Assembly: GCA_030035585.1 (NCBI GenBank)
Contig: CM057476.1
Coordinates: 21,126,501 to 21,190,500, forward strand
Direction of reading: 5' to 3'
Length of the DNA: 64,000 nt
Source: Dugong dugon
Lineage: Eukaryota > Chordata > Mammalia > Sirenia > Dugongidae
Positions 46,214 through 58,480 of this stretch are shown piece after piece; position 1 is the stretch's first letter, and every line of letters begins with the position of its first letter. The position numbers and the translations under genes were made by a program. The notes beneath the pieces are model-generated. The model worked only from the letters and a program-made list of their open reading frames with translations, ran no database searches and had not been told where the DNA came from.

Positions 46214-47181
46214 CTCTCTCATCTACATGCCAAGATCAAATTATTGGAACAAGTAAAGCATTTAATGATGTTTCTGCCACTTGAGGTTTACAGACTAGAA
46301 GCAATAGAAGGGAACCATCCTCGTCAGTGATTTATATTGGTGGTGTATTTTGTGAAAACTTTTGTAAATGCGATGTTTACTAAAATGTCAAATGAACACA
46401 TTGGCAAGATGAGAGAACCCCTTAACCTTCGTCTCTTCTTAGTTTAGCATTCAGTTGCCTTCTGGGATAATGAATGTGAGGTTTTTTTCTTCCATGAAGG
46501 TGGAGGAGTCCAGATGACTTTCAGGATCACATATCAGAGTTTCCCTGTGTGTTGGGACATCCTTTAGTCCAGTGAGCTTCTTAGTCTTTAATGTGCCTGG
46601 GGATCACCTGTGAACTTTGTTATAGTGTGGTAGGTCAGAGGGAGGCCTGATGATTTGACATTTTAAGTAGCTCCTAGGTGGTGCCAGTAGCTACTTGGTA
46701 GGTCAGGGGTGTGCCTGAGTATTTGGCATTTTGACTGACTCCTAGGTGGTGCTGATAACTGCTGTTCCACTAGCCATACTTTTGAGTAGCGAGGCCTAAC
46801 ACTTCTTTGGGGAAACTTTGAAAACGGCGATAGTGTGGTCACGCAACTCAGATGCATTGTTGCTCCTTGGGGTTGAGAAGGGTGTCTGTTGTGCTTCCAG
46901 GAGTGTGTCAGGAACTCAACTTTTGGTACTTTCAGTCCTACCTTTAAGCCTCAGTAACGATTAACTGGGATGGTTATAAATGGGTTTATCGTATGCACCT
47001 GTTACCTTGAGCCTCCTAGCCCATAATTTACAGACCCAGTTGAGTCCGTTTTGCCATGCCAGGTTTCTAAGACCAGAAGCTATGTTTTGGTAATATTTTA
47101 AAATGATGGGATTGTTTGAAGGACTTTTTAAAGTTATCACGTGGGGTCTCACTTGAAAGTCATGAATTAAAAGTGGTTTAG
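46214..47181. other. Intron with a MER5-like remnant
   Basis: 46560-46790 has imperfect inverted phrases around 'gcctggggatcacctgtgaa' and 'gctcctaggtggtgc' like a degraded MER5-type hAT element. The rest is unassigned. Confidence 0.4.
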
Positions 47182-47362
47182 ACAGTGGTTTTGGAAGTGT
47201 AATCCTGAACTAGCATTAGCATCACCTGGTAACTTGTTAGAAATGCAAGCTCTCAGACCCCACCTCAGATGTACTGAATCAGAAATACTGGGGGTAGCAT
47301 CCAGCAGTCTGCATTTTACAAGCCCTCCGTAGGACTGGGACTCTAATTTGAGAACCATTGGT
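47182..47362 (-). mobile_element. MER5A DNA transposon (hAT-Charlie)
   Basis: Typical interior: 'agcatcacctggtaacttgt', 'tagaaatgcaagctctcaga', 'tactgaatcagaaatactgg', 'tctgcattttacaagccctc'. The ends form short inverted repeats ('cagtggttttggaagtg' and 'ttgagaaccattg'). The strand is nominal. Confidence 0.85.
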
Positions 47363-48685
47363 TTAGGACATCAGAGGAGACAGGTGGTGTTTATTAGTGG
47401 AAAAACTTCTAGGGACCCATTCACCTTTTTCTTACCTTCATCTGAGGCCCTTGTTTAACAGTTGTTGAAGCCTAGTACCTACTATTCTAATATTGATGTC
47501 TTCTGATTGAAATACAAAATAGAAGGGCTTTGGCTGTTGCACTATTCAGATTTTTTCTTCAAGTGAACAGACTGATCTTAGAACACAGCTTACATACCTT
47601 ATGCTGTTCCTCCTTTGCTCCTGTATTTCGCTGCTGACTCCTTATTAAATGCTATCACCTGCCAGTTGGATGACGGAATAAAAGCAGAGCACACTTAAAA
47701 CTTTCAGCTTGATATGACTAGTGTTAAGCACATGTTAAGTATACCAGCTAAAAAGTAGGCATTAGATTATCTGGGCATAACTTCATGTGTGCTCTTCATT
47801 ACCTCGACTGGTTATGAACTGGACCTATTTTAGTCATCAGTGTCTTCAGGGATCTTCAAAGGAAGCCACCCTAATTTGTGGCTGTTGGGCCAGTTGGTCA
47901 CAGTGCTACAGCTTGTTTATGTCCTTTCCTTGAAATCATTAAGAAAGTAGGCAACTGAAGTGGAGTGATTTGAGCACTCTTAGTCTTCTTGGAGAGAATC
48001 AGCTACAAGACTTGAAGTCAAGCCACTGAGAAAAGAGTAATTGTGATTTAAATCCTAGGCTGAAATTAGTAGTTAGAGGGTAAATTTTTTCTATACAAAG
48101 CATTTTCTTTGATAAGTTAGTATGTATCTTTCATAAACTGAGTTTATGAAAGGTGGCATTTCCTTGGCATATTTAGTTACGAATTTCTTAGTATAAAAAT
48201 AGGAGTGCCTGTTTATATTGGGGAAGCAGAATTACTGTATGAAAAAGTCATTATACAATCTTAATTCATCAGCTGTGCAGAAAACCGAGTTAATAGATAC
48301 TGCCTTCTGACTGCTCTTTCCTGCCTGTTCCAATTTTAAGCCATCTTAAAAAGTTGGCATTCAGAGCCCTTGTGCCCATGAGTACTGAGTAGCCACTCTA
48401 CTCACTCTAGGTAGGAACCTATAGCTAGGCAAGGAGCCAGTCATTTCACAGTTGAATCCTTTAATGTAGAAATTTGTGGGACGGGATCTTCAATTCAGGA
48501 AAGGGTACTATGAGGAGGCAGAGTTGGGGCAACCTGCCCAAGGAGTGGTAATCTGGCTCCATGTTCTCAGTGGTTCCACTGGACTGGGACAAATGGAAAC
48601 CCAGCACCAAGTAAGTAGCAGAGCTGCCAGAGGGGGCCAGGCACCTTTCCTTGTCCTCTGAAGAAAGTGGAGGAGAGGATAAGTG
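47363..48685. other. EIF4ENIF1 intronic DNA, no feature recognised
   Basis: Mostly unique AT-rich sequence. The 61-codon frame at 48476-48661 has no recognised domain. Confidence 0.45.
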
Positions 48686-48867
48686 ATGTTGAGCCCCACT
48701 GCCTGGTTAAGGTCCTGTCTCTACCACTTACTCGATCACTTACCTTCAGAATCTCATCCTTTCTCTCATCTGTAAATGGTCGTGGGATAGTGCCTACCTC
48801 GTAGCATTTTTGCGGGGATTAAATGAGAAAATGCATGTCAGGTGCTTAGAAAAGTGCCTAATGCGCA
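48686..48867 (-). mobile_element. MIR SINE
   Basis: Reverse-oriented MIR: 'tctctaccacttactcgatc', 'ctctcatctgtaaatggtcg', 'ggattaaatgagaaaatgca', 'agaaaagtgcctaatg'. Confidence 0.82.
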
Positions 48868-49065
48868 AACCAAAACCAAACTCGTTGCCATCAAGTCAAT
48901 TCTAACTCATAGCGACTCTGTAGGACTGAGTAGAACTGCCCCATAGGATTTCCAAGGCTATAATCTTTATGGAAGCTGACTGCCACATCTTTTTCCCATG
49001 GAGCAGCTAGTGGGTTTGAATCACTGACCTTTTGGTAGCAGCCAAGCATGCTTTAACCATTGCTT
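48868..49065 (-). mobile_element. AfroSINE
   Basis: Plus-strand tail 'aaccaaactcgttgccatca' and 'agcgactctgtaggactgag', body 'cccatggagcagctagtggg', head 'gcagccaagcatgctttaac'. It is inserted at the edge of the MIR. Confidence 0.94.
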
Positions 49066-50305
49066 ATGATGTAATGCGGATGGGAGAGGTATTAAAAAGA
49101 TACAGCATTCAGCAACAACAACAAAAATACAAGAAAAAGAAGATACAGCAACTTTAGATCAAGATGCTTATTTTCTAAGTGTCATGGTTTATGTTTGTTA
49201 TAGGTACCCATCTCAATTCATTGTGAAACAGAAAGCCAAGATGTAATGCTATGAAACCCTAAAAATGATTTTCATATTTTAAATTTCTTTCTTGTATTTT
49301 TCTACCTGCTTACTGTTTGACATTGTTTCTATTGGTTGTATAAACATTAAATGCCAAGGTTTATTTTTATTGCATTAGCCAGGTCAATAGAAAAAACATG
49401 AATTGAAAAAAGCAGGTTTTCCTGCCTTTCAATTTCCATTTTCTCAGTTTCAAGTAAATTCTTTCAAGAGAAGAAAGTCCTTGCACCGAATCAGCTTTGT
49501 GAATCCAGGTGCTAAAGTCTTACTGGTCAACTCTTACGTGATCTAGTTTAAATCCTCACCTGCAAGAACTGTTCAAAATGGCACCCCTTTAGCAACAAAC
49601 CTCACGAATGGGGTGACTGTGGGATGTATCCCACATTCCCCCTGTGTTGGTAGTTCACTATTGCCCCATGTCCCAAGTATGGATGCTATTATCCCATTGT
49701 GATCTATTTCTAAGGGCTTTCTGATCTTTTCAAAAAAAGTTACATGACTTTGTAGAATTAGATATCAGGTTAGTTCAGCAACCATTTGAGAGCCTGTCCA
49801 GCCAGGCCCTATGCTAGTGAGTGTATAAGGGTGGGGACTGGGAGAAGAAGTGAAAGACAGACCAAGCCTAAATGCTGGTCTTGGGATGTTTGCCTTCTTT
49901 AGGGAGAGCCAGGCATGTACGCAGGAGAAGTATTGGGCCACTAGGGTGCTTTGACCCTGAACAATGAAATAAAACTCTGGTTTTTTATACAACATCCACT
50001 TTAATTTCTTTTTTTTTTTTTTTTTACTATTGTGAATTGAATTCATATTACAAAGATCAGTAATATTTCCTCTTTTTATAAGTGACTTGCACGTAATTCT
50101 TTTATAACGTCAGAATGTCATCAGTATGTAGAGCTGTTTCTGCAGAAAGAAACTGGATGAGAATTGTAATCACTGTTGTCATGGCTTATATTCAAATTTT
50201 TTTGCTTTCTACTTTAGTACTAATCATTAAGAAAGTAGGTGTCCATAGTAGTAATTCCTAAATAGATTTTTTGGGGAGGCTTGATGAATATTTTTTAAGA
50301 CTGCA
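49066..50305. other. EIF4ENIF1 intronic DNA
   Basis: A homopolymer T run at about 50010-50026 and otherwise unique AT-rich sequence. No exon of EIF4ENIF1 found. Confidence 0.45.
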
Positions 50306-51917
50306 ACTTAAATTTGTCAACATGCTCTTCTGTAATCTTCTTAAGTTCATCTGTTGCTTCGTCTCTGTGTTCTTTGATTTGTTCTGTGTTTTGCCTGATC
50401 TCCTTCCTGATCTCTTGAAGAGTTCTGTATGTTAATCTTTTCTACTCTACCTCCGGTAATTCCAAGAAGTTGTCTTCCTCCAGAAAATTTCTTGATTCTT
50501 TGGGAGCTTGCTGAAGCCATCATGGTCTGCCTCTTTATGTGATTTGATATTGATTGTTGTCTCCAAGCCACCAATAAGTTATTATATTGATTTATTTTAT
50601 GTTTGCTTACTGTGTCCTAGTTTCTTGTTTTGTTTTGATATGCCCAAATAGGCTGGTCGTGTGAGCTAGTTTGATTATTGGCGCCTTTGAAGCTCTCGAG
50701 TCCTGTCAGCAGGTAGTTAGAACTGTTACTAGGTATGTGAGCCCAGGAGTCCGTTTACTTTTCTTGTATGGGTTCAGCTCAGGTGTCCAGATAGTTGATC
50801 ACCAAGTGTGTGGTGCAGGTTATCACCTACAGTCCTAGATGGGCAGGGGTGATTGGAGTAGGCACAGGTATCTGGCTGTGGTAGGGGATCACGTGCTGAC
50901 CAAGGCAGGAGGCTGACAGCTGCCCTGAGTGTCTGGGAGGAAAGAGTGTCCCTATTCCCTGGATTGTGTGGGTGGGTGGGTTTTGCAGCTGGGCTGTGAG
51001 CACCCAGTGCTGTTGGCTGTAAGGACTGGGAGGCGCTACTTTTTCTTGGACCCCTGTCGCAGGTGGCTAGGTAGTGTGAGTGGAGCCACCAATCCTCAGG
51101 CCCCTGGTGTGGGTAGGTGAGGACTCTGCTTAATGGACAGAGTGGTATCAAATGTCATGAACCTGCCACTCTACCATATAACTGATACAGTGAAGTTAAG
51201 CTTCAGGTATGTACCCTGTTGTACTGTGCTAATGAGGGCTTACACTGTTGAAATGGGTCCACACAGGTCTGTGCAGGGGTGAAAGGCATTCCAAGTCTGT
51301 GGACCCTTTATGCCTATGTCTAGGCAAAGGATCTGTGCCTGCCCTGAGTTCCTGGCTTAGGGGAGCTGGCAGATTATTTTTTCCTGTTTGTTAATTTGTT
51401 CCTTCTCCAAGGCTGGGTGAATGGCTGGGGACGCATGATGGGTCCTACTTCCGGCCCAGGGGACCTGGTGCATAGGGGGGAGGGTGCAATTAAATGGGAG
51501 AGAGATTCTTCCCAAATGGGGTGTTTTTTAATCTGCACGGTAGGATAGACTCATGTACTTATCTTTTGCCGATTGAGCACTGCTTTTTGCTGGCTCTGAG
51601 GCCTGAGCAGACTGTCTGCCACTCAGTCTCTCCCAAAGTGGAAAACGCATCCCGAACACTGCTGCTTGCCACACCACGCACACCAGCTGATCCGGCCTGC
51701 AGGGCGCTGGCTCCTGCTGGGTCAAGTCTGGCAACTCCTCTCTGCTTCTGAACCATGTCTCCCTTTTCCCTGCCACTTGGTCTGATTTCTCAACTTTGCC
51801 TTTGATGTTCAGGGCTCCTAGATTGTCATATGTAATCGATTCACTTGTTTTTTTGGGTCTTTGTTGCAAGAGGGACCACTGGAAGCATCTGACTGTTTTG
51901 CCATCTTGGCCCCACCT
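50306..51917 (-). mobile_element. L1 5' end only (type A 5'UTR plus ORF1 start), lacking its 3' part
   Basis: The reverse complement matches 10556-12205 of the long L1, from the 'ccaagatggc' start (plus 'gccatcttggccccacc' at 51902) through the 5'UTR to the ORF1 coiled coil ('gaacacagagacgaagcaac'). There is no ORF2, 3'UTR or poly-A at 50306. L1 copies usually lose the 5' end, so this is odd (see findings). It lies antisense to EIF4ENIF1. Confidence 0.9.
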
Positions 51918-53269
51918 TGCAAGACTGAAACTTAGAAAATGTTTATACTTCTTTGGGTGTGTGGCTCTTGGGCAATTAGCAGCTTGTTCTTGCCTGGTCC
52001 AGTTTTAGTAACCTGTTCAGAAAGTGGAGTCGCAGGTATTAACTCTTCTGTTGTCCAGATGCTAATTGCAGTGAATTCATCCATGATCAGAGCTTCTTAT
52101 CACAGTAAATACCTGTGAATTCTTAAGATTTTACAAAAGGCTGATCTCACATTCCCTCCCGGGATGCCCATCAGGAAGGAGCACTCCCAGTGAGAGTGGG
52201 CATTTTCCAAGGATTTTTGTCTTTAGCCAAATTGAAGGTTTTCTTTGAAAATATACCAGAGGGATTCCTTTCCAGGAATAATTGATGTTAGGGGTTTTTG
52301 TTGAGATGGCAAGTTCAAGCACACTTCTCTTGAGAGACTTGAAAGCCATGGGGATGGGGACAGTATTCATCTGCATATGCCAGGTACTGAGCCTGGCACA
52401 CAGGAGGTGTTCTTTGGACAGTATGGAACGAGCTAACCCTGTATATACCCCCCAAGAACACTTAGCTGGTGGTTGTCTCCTCCCCATTTTAGTGGGGGCT
52501 CCTCTCTGGCTGATACATCATCTACTTTGCGAATGGAGAGTAACTCACAGTCAGCTCTCTAAATCCGATGAGAAGGTTTCCCTCAACATCCAGGTGGACC
52601 TTGGACCGTATTTTGAGAAACATGCTAAGTATAAAGCATTATTTCTGAACTTCTTTGGGGTCCACTGGAGATATTTTGAAGGTATGAATCCTCACTGCAG
52701 AATTTGCACAAATGCGTAATTTTGTATATGGTTTCACAGGGTCTCGTACTCTTTGAGGCCATGGAACTAGTTAAGAAGCCCTGCTCTCAAGAACAGTAAG
52801 TACAGTTTTACCTAGATGTGTAAAGTTATGCCCAGCAGCTTTTACAACCCAAGAGTTCTTTTTCTTTTTTTACCCTAATAGTGAAGAAAATGGCTCTTCA
52901 TCCCCTACAGACAGCTGAGCTGTGCTTTAGCCGCTGCACTGAGTCACAGTTGCACCCTGGCACAAATGGTACCACAGGCGTGGTCATTGCCTGTGTGCAG
53001 CTGCTTGCTGCTCTTAATCCAGTTCTCACAGGCCTGTCAAGTTTGTACAGTCGTCACCTGAGCACAGATTCACAACAGTATGTGCCAAGCATAAACTCAG
53101 CAAAGAAAACTGGAATAACATGGGAGCAAACATTAAAATGGTTTACCTACCTGAGCAACTTTTTTGTACCTGAGGGTAGTTTGCATTTATCAGTCTGTGA
53201 TTAGCGCAATAAATCTGTAAGAGAAGTTAAACTGAATATCCTGTGGTAACTGAACTCTCTTAAATTCGT
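51918..53269. other. EIF4ENIF1 intronic DNA with two unexplained open frames
   Basis: Frames of 145 codons (52282-52719) and 107 codons (52881-53204) are open on the + strand. Neither resembles a family I know or has a convincing splice site and promoter. They are kept as unexplained. Confidence 0.35.
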
Positions 53270-53905
53270 TTCTTTTTTATTTTTTTAATGTTTTTTAATT
53301 GAGATATAACTCATATACACAAAATTCACATTTTTAAAGTGTAGAATTCAGTGGGTTTTAGTATATTCACAAACTTGTGCATCCATCACCACTATCTAAT
53401 ATAGAACATTTTCATTACACCAAAAAGAAGCTCCATAACTGTTATCAGTTACTGTCCATTCCCCATTCCCCTCTCCCCACTCTCCCTGGCAACCACTATT
53501 CTACTTTCTGTTTTTATAGGTTTGTCTATTCCAGACGTTTCATAGAAATGGAATCATATAATATGTTACTTTTTATCTCTGGCTTCTTTCACTTTGCATA
53601 ATATTTTCAAGGTTCATTCATGTTATGCAGCACATACAGGGACTTCATTCCTTTTTGTGGCTGAGTAAATCTTCCATCGTATGCACGTACCACATATTGT
53701 TTATCCATTCATCAGTTGTTGGACATTTGTATTGTTTCTGCTTTTTGGTTATTATGAATAATGTTGCTGTGAACATTCGTGTACAGGTTTTGCATAGGCA
53801 TATGTTTTCACTTGGTTATATGCTTAAGAGTGGAATGCTGGGTTATATGGTAACTTTGATTGCAGTCATCCTAGTGGGTGTGATGTAGTGGTTTACTGTG
53901 GGGTT
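53270..53905 (-). mobile_element. Old L1 3' end
   Basis: Reverse-oriented signature: 'aattgagatataactcatat', 'ttctggcttctttcactttg'-like text at 53578, 'catcagttgttggacatttg' and 'tatgcttaagagtggaatgc'. Confidence 0.85.
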
Positions 53906-55115
53906 TTTGTTTTTAAATGATGTTGAAATATGTGTAACAAAATATTTTCCGTTTCAGTTGAAATTGTTACATGTGCAGTTTGGTGGCATTAAGTTCACCA
54001 TGTTGTGTAACCGTCACCACCCTACGTTTCCAAATTTTTCTGTCACCTTTAACAGAAACTCGGTACCCCATAAGTGATACCTCCCTATTTCCTCCTCCTA
54101 CCCACTTCTGGAGCTCTGGTGACATAGTGGTTAAGAACTTGGCTGCTAACCAAAGCGTCAGCAGTTCAGCTCTACCAGCCACTGCTTAGAAACTCTATAG
54201 AGGCAGTTCTGCTCTGTCCTGTAGGGTCATATGAGTCAGAATCGACTCGATGGCAGCGGAGTTTTTTTTGGACCTGCCCCTGGTACTCACTAAAAACCTT
54301 TGGTCCCTATGCATTTGCCTGTTCTGGATATTTCATATTAGTAAATTTGTACAGTGTTTGTCCTTTTATGTCTGACTTATTTCACTCAGCATAATGTTTT
54401 CAAGGTTCATTCCATGTCACAACATGTATCTGAACTTCATTTCTCTTTATGGTTGAATAATGTTGCATAATTTATTATATACATCACGTTTTTATGTATC
54501 CATTCGTCTGTTGATGGACACTTGGGTTGTTTCCACCTTTTGGCTGTTGTGAATAATGCTGCCATGAACGTTGGTGTACAAGTATGTTTGAGTCTCTGCT
54601 TTCAGTTCTTATGGGTATATACCTAGGAGTGGAATTGCTGGGTCATATGGTAGTTCTGTGTTTAACTTCTTGAGGACCCACCATACTGTTTTCCTAGAAA
54701 CTGCACCATATTACAATCTTGCCAGCAATGGATGGGGTTCCACTTTCTCCACATTCTTGCCAACGTTTAGTATTCTCCGTTTTTTTGTTTTTGTTTTCAT
54801 TTTAGCTGTTCTGGTGGGGTATGAAGTGCTATTCTTGTTGTTTTGATTTGCATTTCTGTAATGAGTAATAATAAGCACATTTTCATGTACTTGTTGGCCA
54901 TTTGCATATTTTCCTTGGAAAAATGTCTATTCAAATCTTTTACCCATTTTTAATTGGGTTGTGTAATGTCTTTTTATTGTAAAGTTGTAGGAGTTCATTA
55001 TATATTCTGGATGCTGGATTCTTACCAGAAACATGATTTGCACATATTTTTTCCATTCTGTGGATTGACTTTTCATTCTCTTCTTGATAGTGTCCTTTGC
55101 ACAAAGGTTGTGTTG
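53906..55115 (-). mobile_element. Second old L1 3' end, split by AfroSINE
   Basis: A separate copy begins again at the 3'UTR ('caccatgttgtgtaaccgtc') and runs into the ORF2 end ('gtatccattcgtctgttgat', 'gggtatatacctaggagtgg', 'ctaatgagtaataataagca'). The AfroSINE at 54114-54272 is inside it. Confidence 0.85.
54114..54272 (+). mobile_element. AfroSINE
   Basis: Head 'gagctctggtgacatagtgg', 'ttaagaacttggctgctaac', tail 'gtcatatgagtcagaatcga' and 'ctcgatggcagcgg'. It is short-body type, in the opposite orientation to the L1 it entered. Confidence 0.93.
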
Positions 55116-55138
55116 TTTTTTTTTGGGGGGGGGGGGGG
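55116..55138. repeat. T9G14 homopolymer junction
   Basis: Nine T at 55116-55124 run directly into fourteen G at 55125-55138, then a CG-rich 'cggcggtgacggtgg'. It lies between two L1 3' ends. Confidence 0.9.
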
Positions 55139-56339
55139 CGGCGGTGACGGTGGAGGTTCTAGCCATAGGAACAAATTCAGCTGCAGGTATTCCATTTATT
55201 CATTTCATTCTTTTTTATTATTTGTACATAGATGAAGATTAACAAAACAAACTAGCTTCTCATTAAAGAGTTAGTACATATATTGTTTTGTGACATTGGT
55301 TAACAACCCCATGACATGTGAGTACTCTCCCTTCTTGACCTTGGTTCCCTATTACTGGCTTTCCTGTCCCCTCCTGCCTTCTAGTCCTTGCCCCTGGGCT
55401 GGTGTGCCCCTTTAGTCTCATTTTGTCCTATGGGTCTGTCTGGTCTTTGGCTAAAAGGTAAACCTTGGGAATGACTTCATTCCTGAGCTAAAAGGGTGTC
55501 TGCGTGCCATACTCTCAGGGTTTCTCTAGTCTCTGTCAGGCCAGGAGGTCTGATCTTTTTTTCAGTTAGAATTTTATTCTGCATTTTTCTCCAACTCTGT
55601 CTGGGAACCTCTCTTGTGATCCCTGTCAGAGCAGTCAGTGGTGGTAGCCGGGCACCATCTAGTTGTACTGGACTCAGTCTGGTGGACGCTGTGGTAGTTG
55701 TGGTCCATTAGTCCTTTGGACTAATCTTTCCCTTGTGTCTTTAGTTTTCTTCATTCTCCCTTGCTCCAGATGGGGTGAGACCAGTAGAGTATCTTAGATG
55801 GCCGCTCACAGGCTTTTAAGACCCCCGACACTACTCACCAAAGTAGAAAGTAGAACATTTTCCTTATAAACTATGTTATGTCAGTTCAGTTCAGCTAGAT
55901 GTTCCTGGAGACCATGGTCTTCACAGCCCTCAGCCCAGTAATTCAGTCCCTAAGGGAGTTTGGATTTGTCCATGGAGCTTTTATGAACTTACCCTGAACA
56001 AGTTGTGCTGGCTTCCCCAGTATTGTGTACTATCTTACCCTTCACCAAAGTTACCACTTATCTATTGTCTATTTAACGTTTTTCTACCCCCACCCCTGCC
56101 CTCTCTTGTAACCATCAAAGATGGTTTCTTTTTGTGTGTAAACTTTTTCATGAGTTTTTAGAGTAGTGGTCTCATACAATATTTGTCCTTTTGTGATTGA
56201 CTTATTTCACTCAGCATAATGCCCTCCACATTCATCCTTGTTGCGAGATGCTTTGCAGATTTCATCATTGTTCTTTATCGTTGCATGGTATTCCATTGTG
56301 TGTATGTACCATAGTTTATCCATTCATCAGTTGATGGGC

Positions 56340-58449
56340 ATCTAGGTTTCCATCTTTTTGCTGTTGTGAACAGTGCTGCAGTGGACATGAGTGTGCATAT
56401 GTCTATTTGTGTGATGGCTCCTATTTCTCTAGGATATATTCCTAGGAGTGGGATTGCTGGATTATGTGGTATTTCTATTTCTAGCTTTCAAAGGAAGTGC
56501 CGTGTCATTTTCCAGAATGGTTGTACCATTTTGCATTCCCACTGGCAGTGCATAAGAGTTCCAGTCTCCCTGCAGCCTCTCCAGCATTTGTTACTTTGGT
56601 TTTTTATTCCTGGCAGTAATGCCAGGGGGCGAGGTGGTATCTCATTGTGATTTTGATTTGCATTTCTCTAATGGCTAGTGATAGTGAACATTTTCTCATA
56701 TATCTGTTAGCTACTTTAATGTCTTCTTTGGTGAAGTGTCTGTTCATTTCCTTTGCCCATTTTTAAACTGGATTATTTGTCTTTTTGTTGTAGAGGTGTT
56801 GGATTTTCCTGTAGATTTTATAGAGAGTAGGTCTTTGTCAGACTTGTAATAGCCAAAAATTTTTTTCCCAGTGTGTAGGTTCACTTTGTACTCTTTTTAA
56901 GTCTTTTGATGAGCAGTAAGTGTTTAATTTTTAAAAGATCCCAGTTATCTAGCTTATCTTCTGGAGGTTGTGTGTTGTTATAGTTTGTATACTGTTAATG
57001 CCACGTATTGAGGTCTCTAATGTTGATCGTATTTTTTCTTCTGTGAACTTTATAATTTTTGGTTTTATATTTAGATCTTTGATCCATTTTGAATTAGTTT
57101 TTGTGTATGGTGTGAAGTATGGGTCCTATTTCATTTTTTTGTACATGGACTTACAGTTTTTCCAGCACCATTTGTTAAAAACACTGTATTTTCCCCAGTT
57201 GATGGACTTTGGGCCCTTGTGGAAGATCAGCTGACCATAGGTGGATGGATTTACATCTGGGTTCTCAATTCTATTCCCTTGGTCTATGTAGCTGTCATTG
57301 TACCAGTGCCAGGCTGTTTTGACTCCCGTAGCTGTACAGTAGGTTCTGAGGTCAGATAGTGTGAGTCCTCCTACTTTATTCTTCTTCTTCAATAATGCTT
57401 TACTTTTCCAAGGCCTCTTCCCTTTTTGTATAAAGTTAATGATTGTTTTCTTCCATCTCTGTAAAAAATGTTACTAATATGTGGGTCGGGATCGCACTGT
57501 ATTTGTAGATTGCTTTGAGTAGAATTGTCATTTTTACAATGCTGAGTCTACCTATCCATGAGCATGGTATGTTTTTCCATTTATGTGCATCTCTTTTTCT
57601 TTCTTGCAGTAGTGTTTTGTCATTTTCTTTGTTTAGGTCTTTTACATCCCTGATAAGATTTATTCCTAAGTTTTTTTTAGGGGCTATTATAAATGGTATT
57701 GTTTTCTTGATTTCCTTTTCGTCGTTCTCTTTGTTGGTGTATCGGAATCCAGTGGGTTTTTGTATGTTTATCTCGTATCCTGCCACTTTGCTGAATCTTT
57801 CTATTAGTTCCAGTAGTTTTCTCATGGAGTCTTTTGGGTTTTCTATGTATAGTATCGTATCATCTGCAAATAGGGACAGTTTTACTTCTTCATTACCAGT
57901 TTGAATGCCCTTTATTTCTTTTTCTTGCCTTATTGCTCTAGCTAGAATTTCCAGTATAACGTTGAGTGATGTTTGTTGTCAGGTGCTGTCGAGTCGGTTT
58001 TGACTCATAGTGACCCTATAGGACAGGGTAGAACTGCCCCACAGGGTTTCCAAGGAGCAGCTGGTGGATTTGAACTGCTGACCTTTTGGTTAGCAGCCCA
58101 GCTCTTAACTGCTACACCACCAGGGCTCCAAGCATTAAATAGGAGTGGTGATAAAGGACATCCTTGTCTTGTTCCTGTTCTCAAGAGGAATGTTTTCAGC
58201 TTCTCTCCACTAAGAATGATGTTGGCTGTTGGTTTTATATAGATGCCCTTTATTAGGAGAGGAATTTCCTTTCTATACCTATTTTATTGAGAGTTTTTAT
58301 CAGGAATGGGGTTGGACTTTGTCAGATGCATTTTTTGTGTCAGTTGAGATGCTCATATGATTCATTTATGTGATGGATTGCATTGATAGATTTTCTAATG
58401 TTGAACTATTCTCACATACATTGTACGGATCCTACTTGATCAGGATGTG

Positions 58450-58480
<31 letters not shown>

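Noticed and set aside
52282..53204. 145- and 107-codon + frames in the EIF4ENIF1 intron, considered as missing EIF4ENIF1 exons or a pseudogene
   Set aside because: The residues do not resemble the known continuation of 4E-T after YTK, and no strong flanking splice sites were found. Left as unexplained intronic frames.
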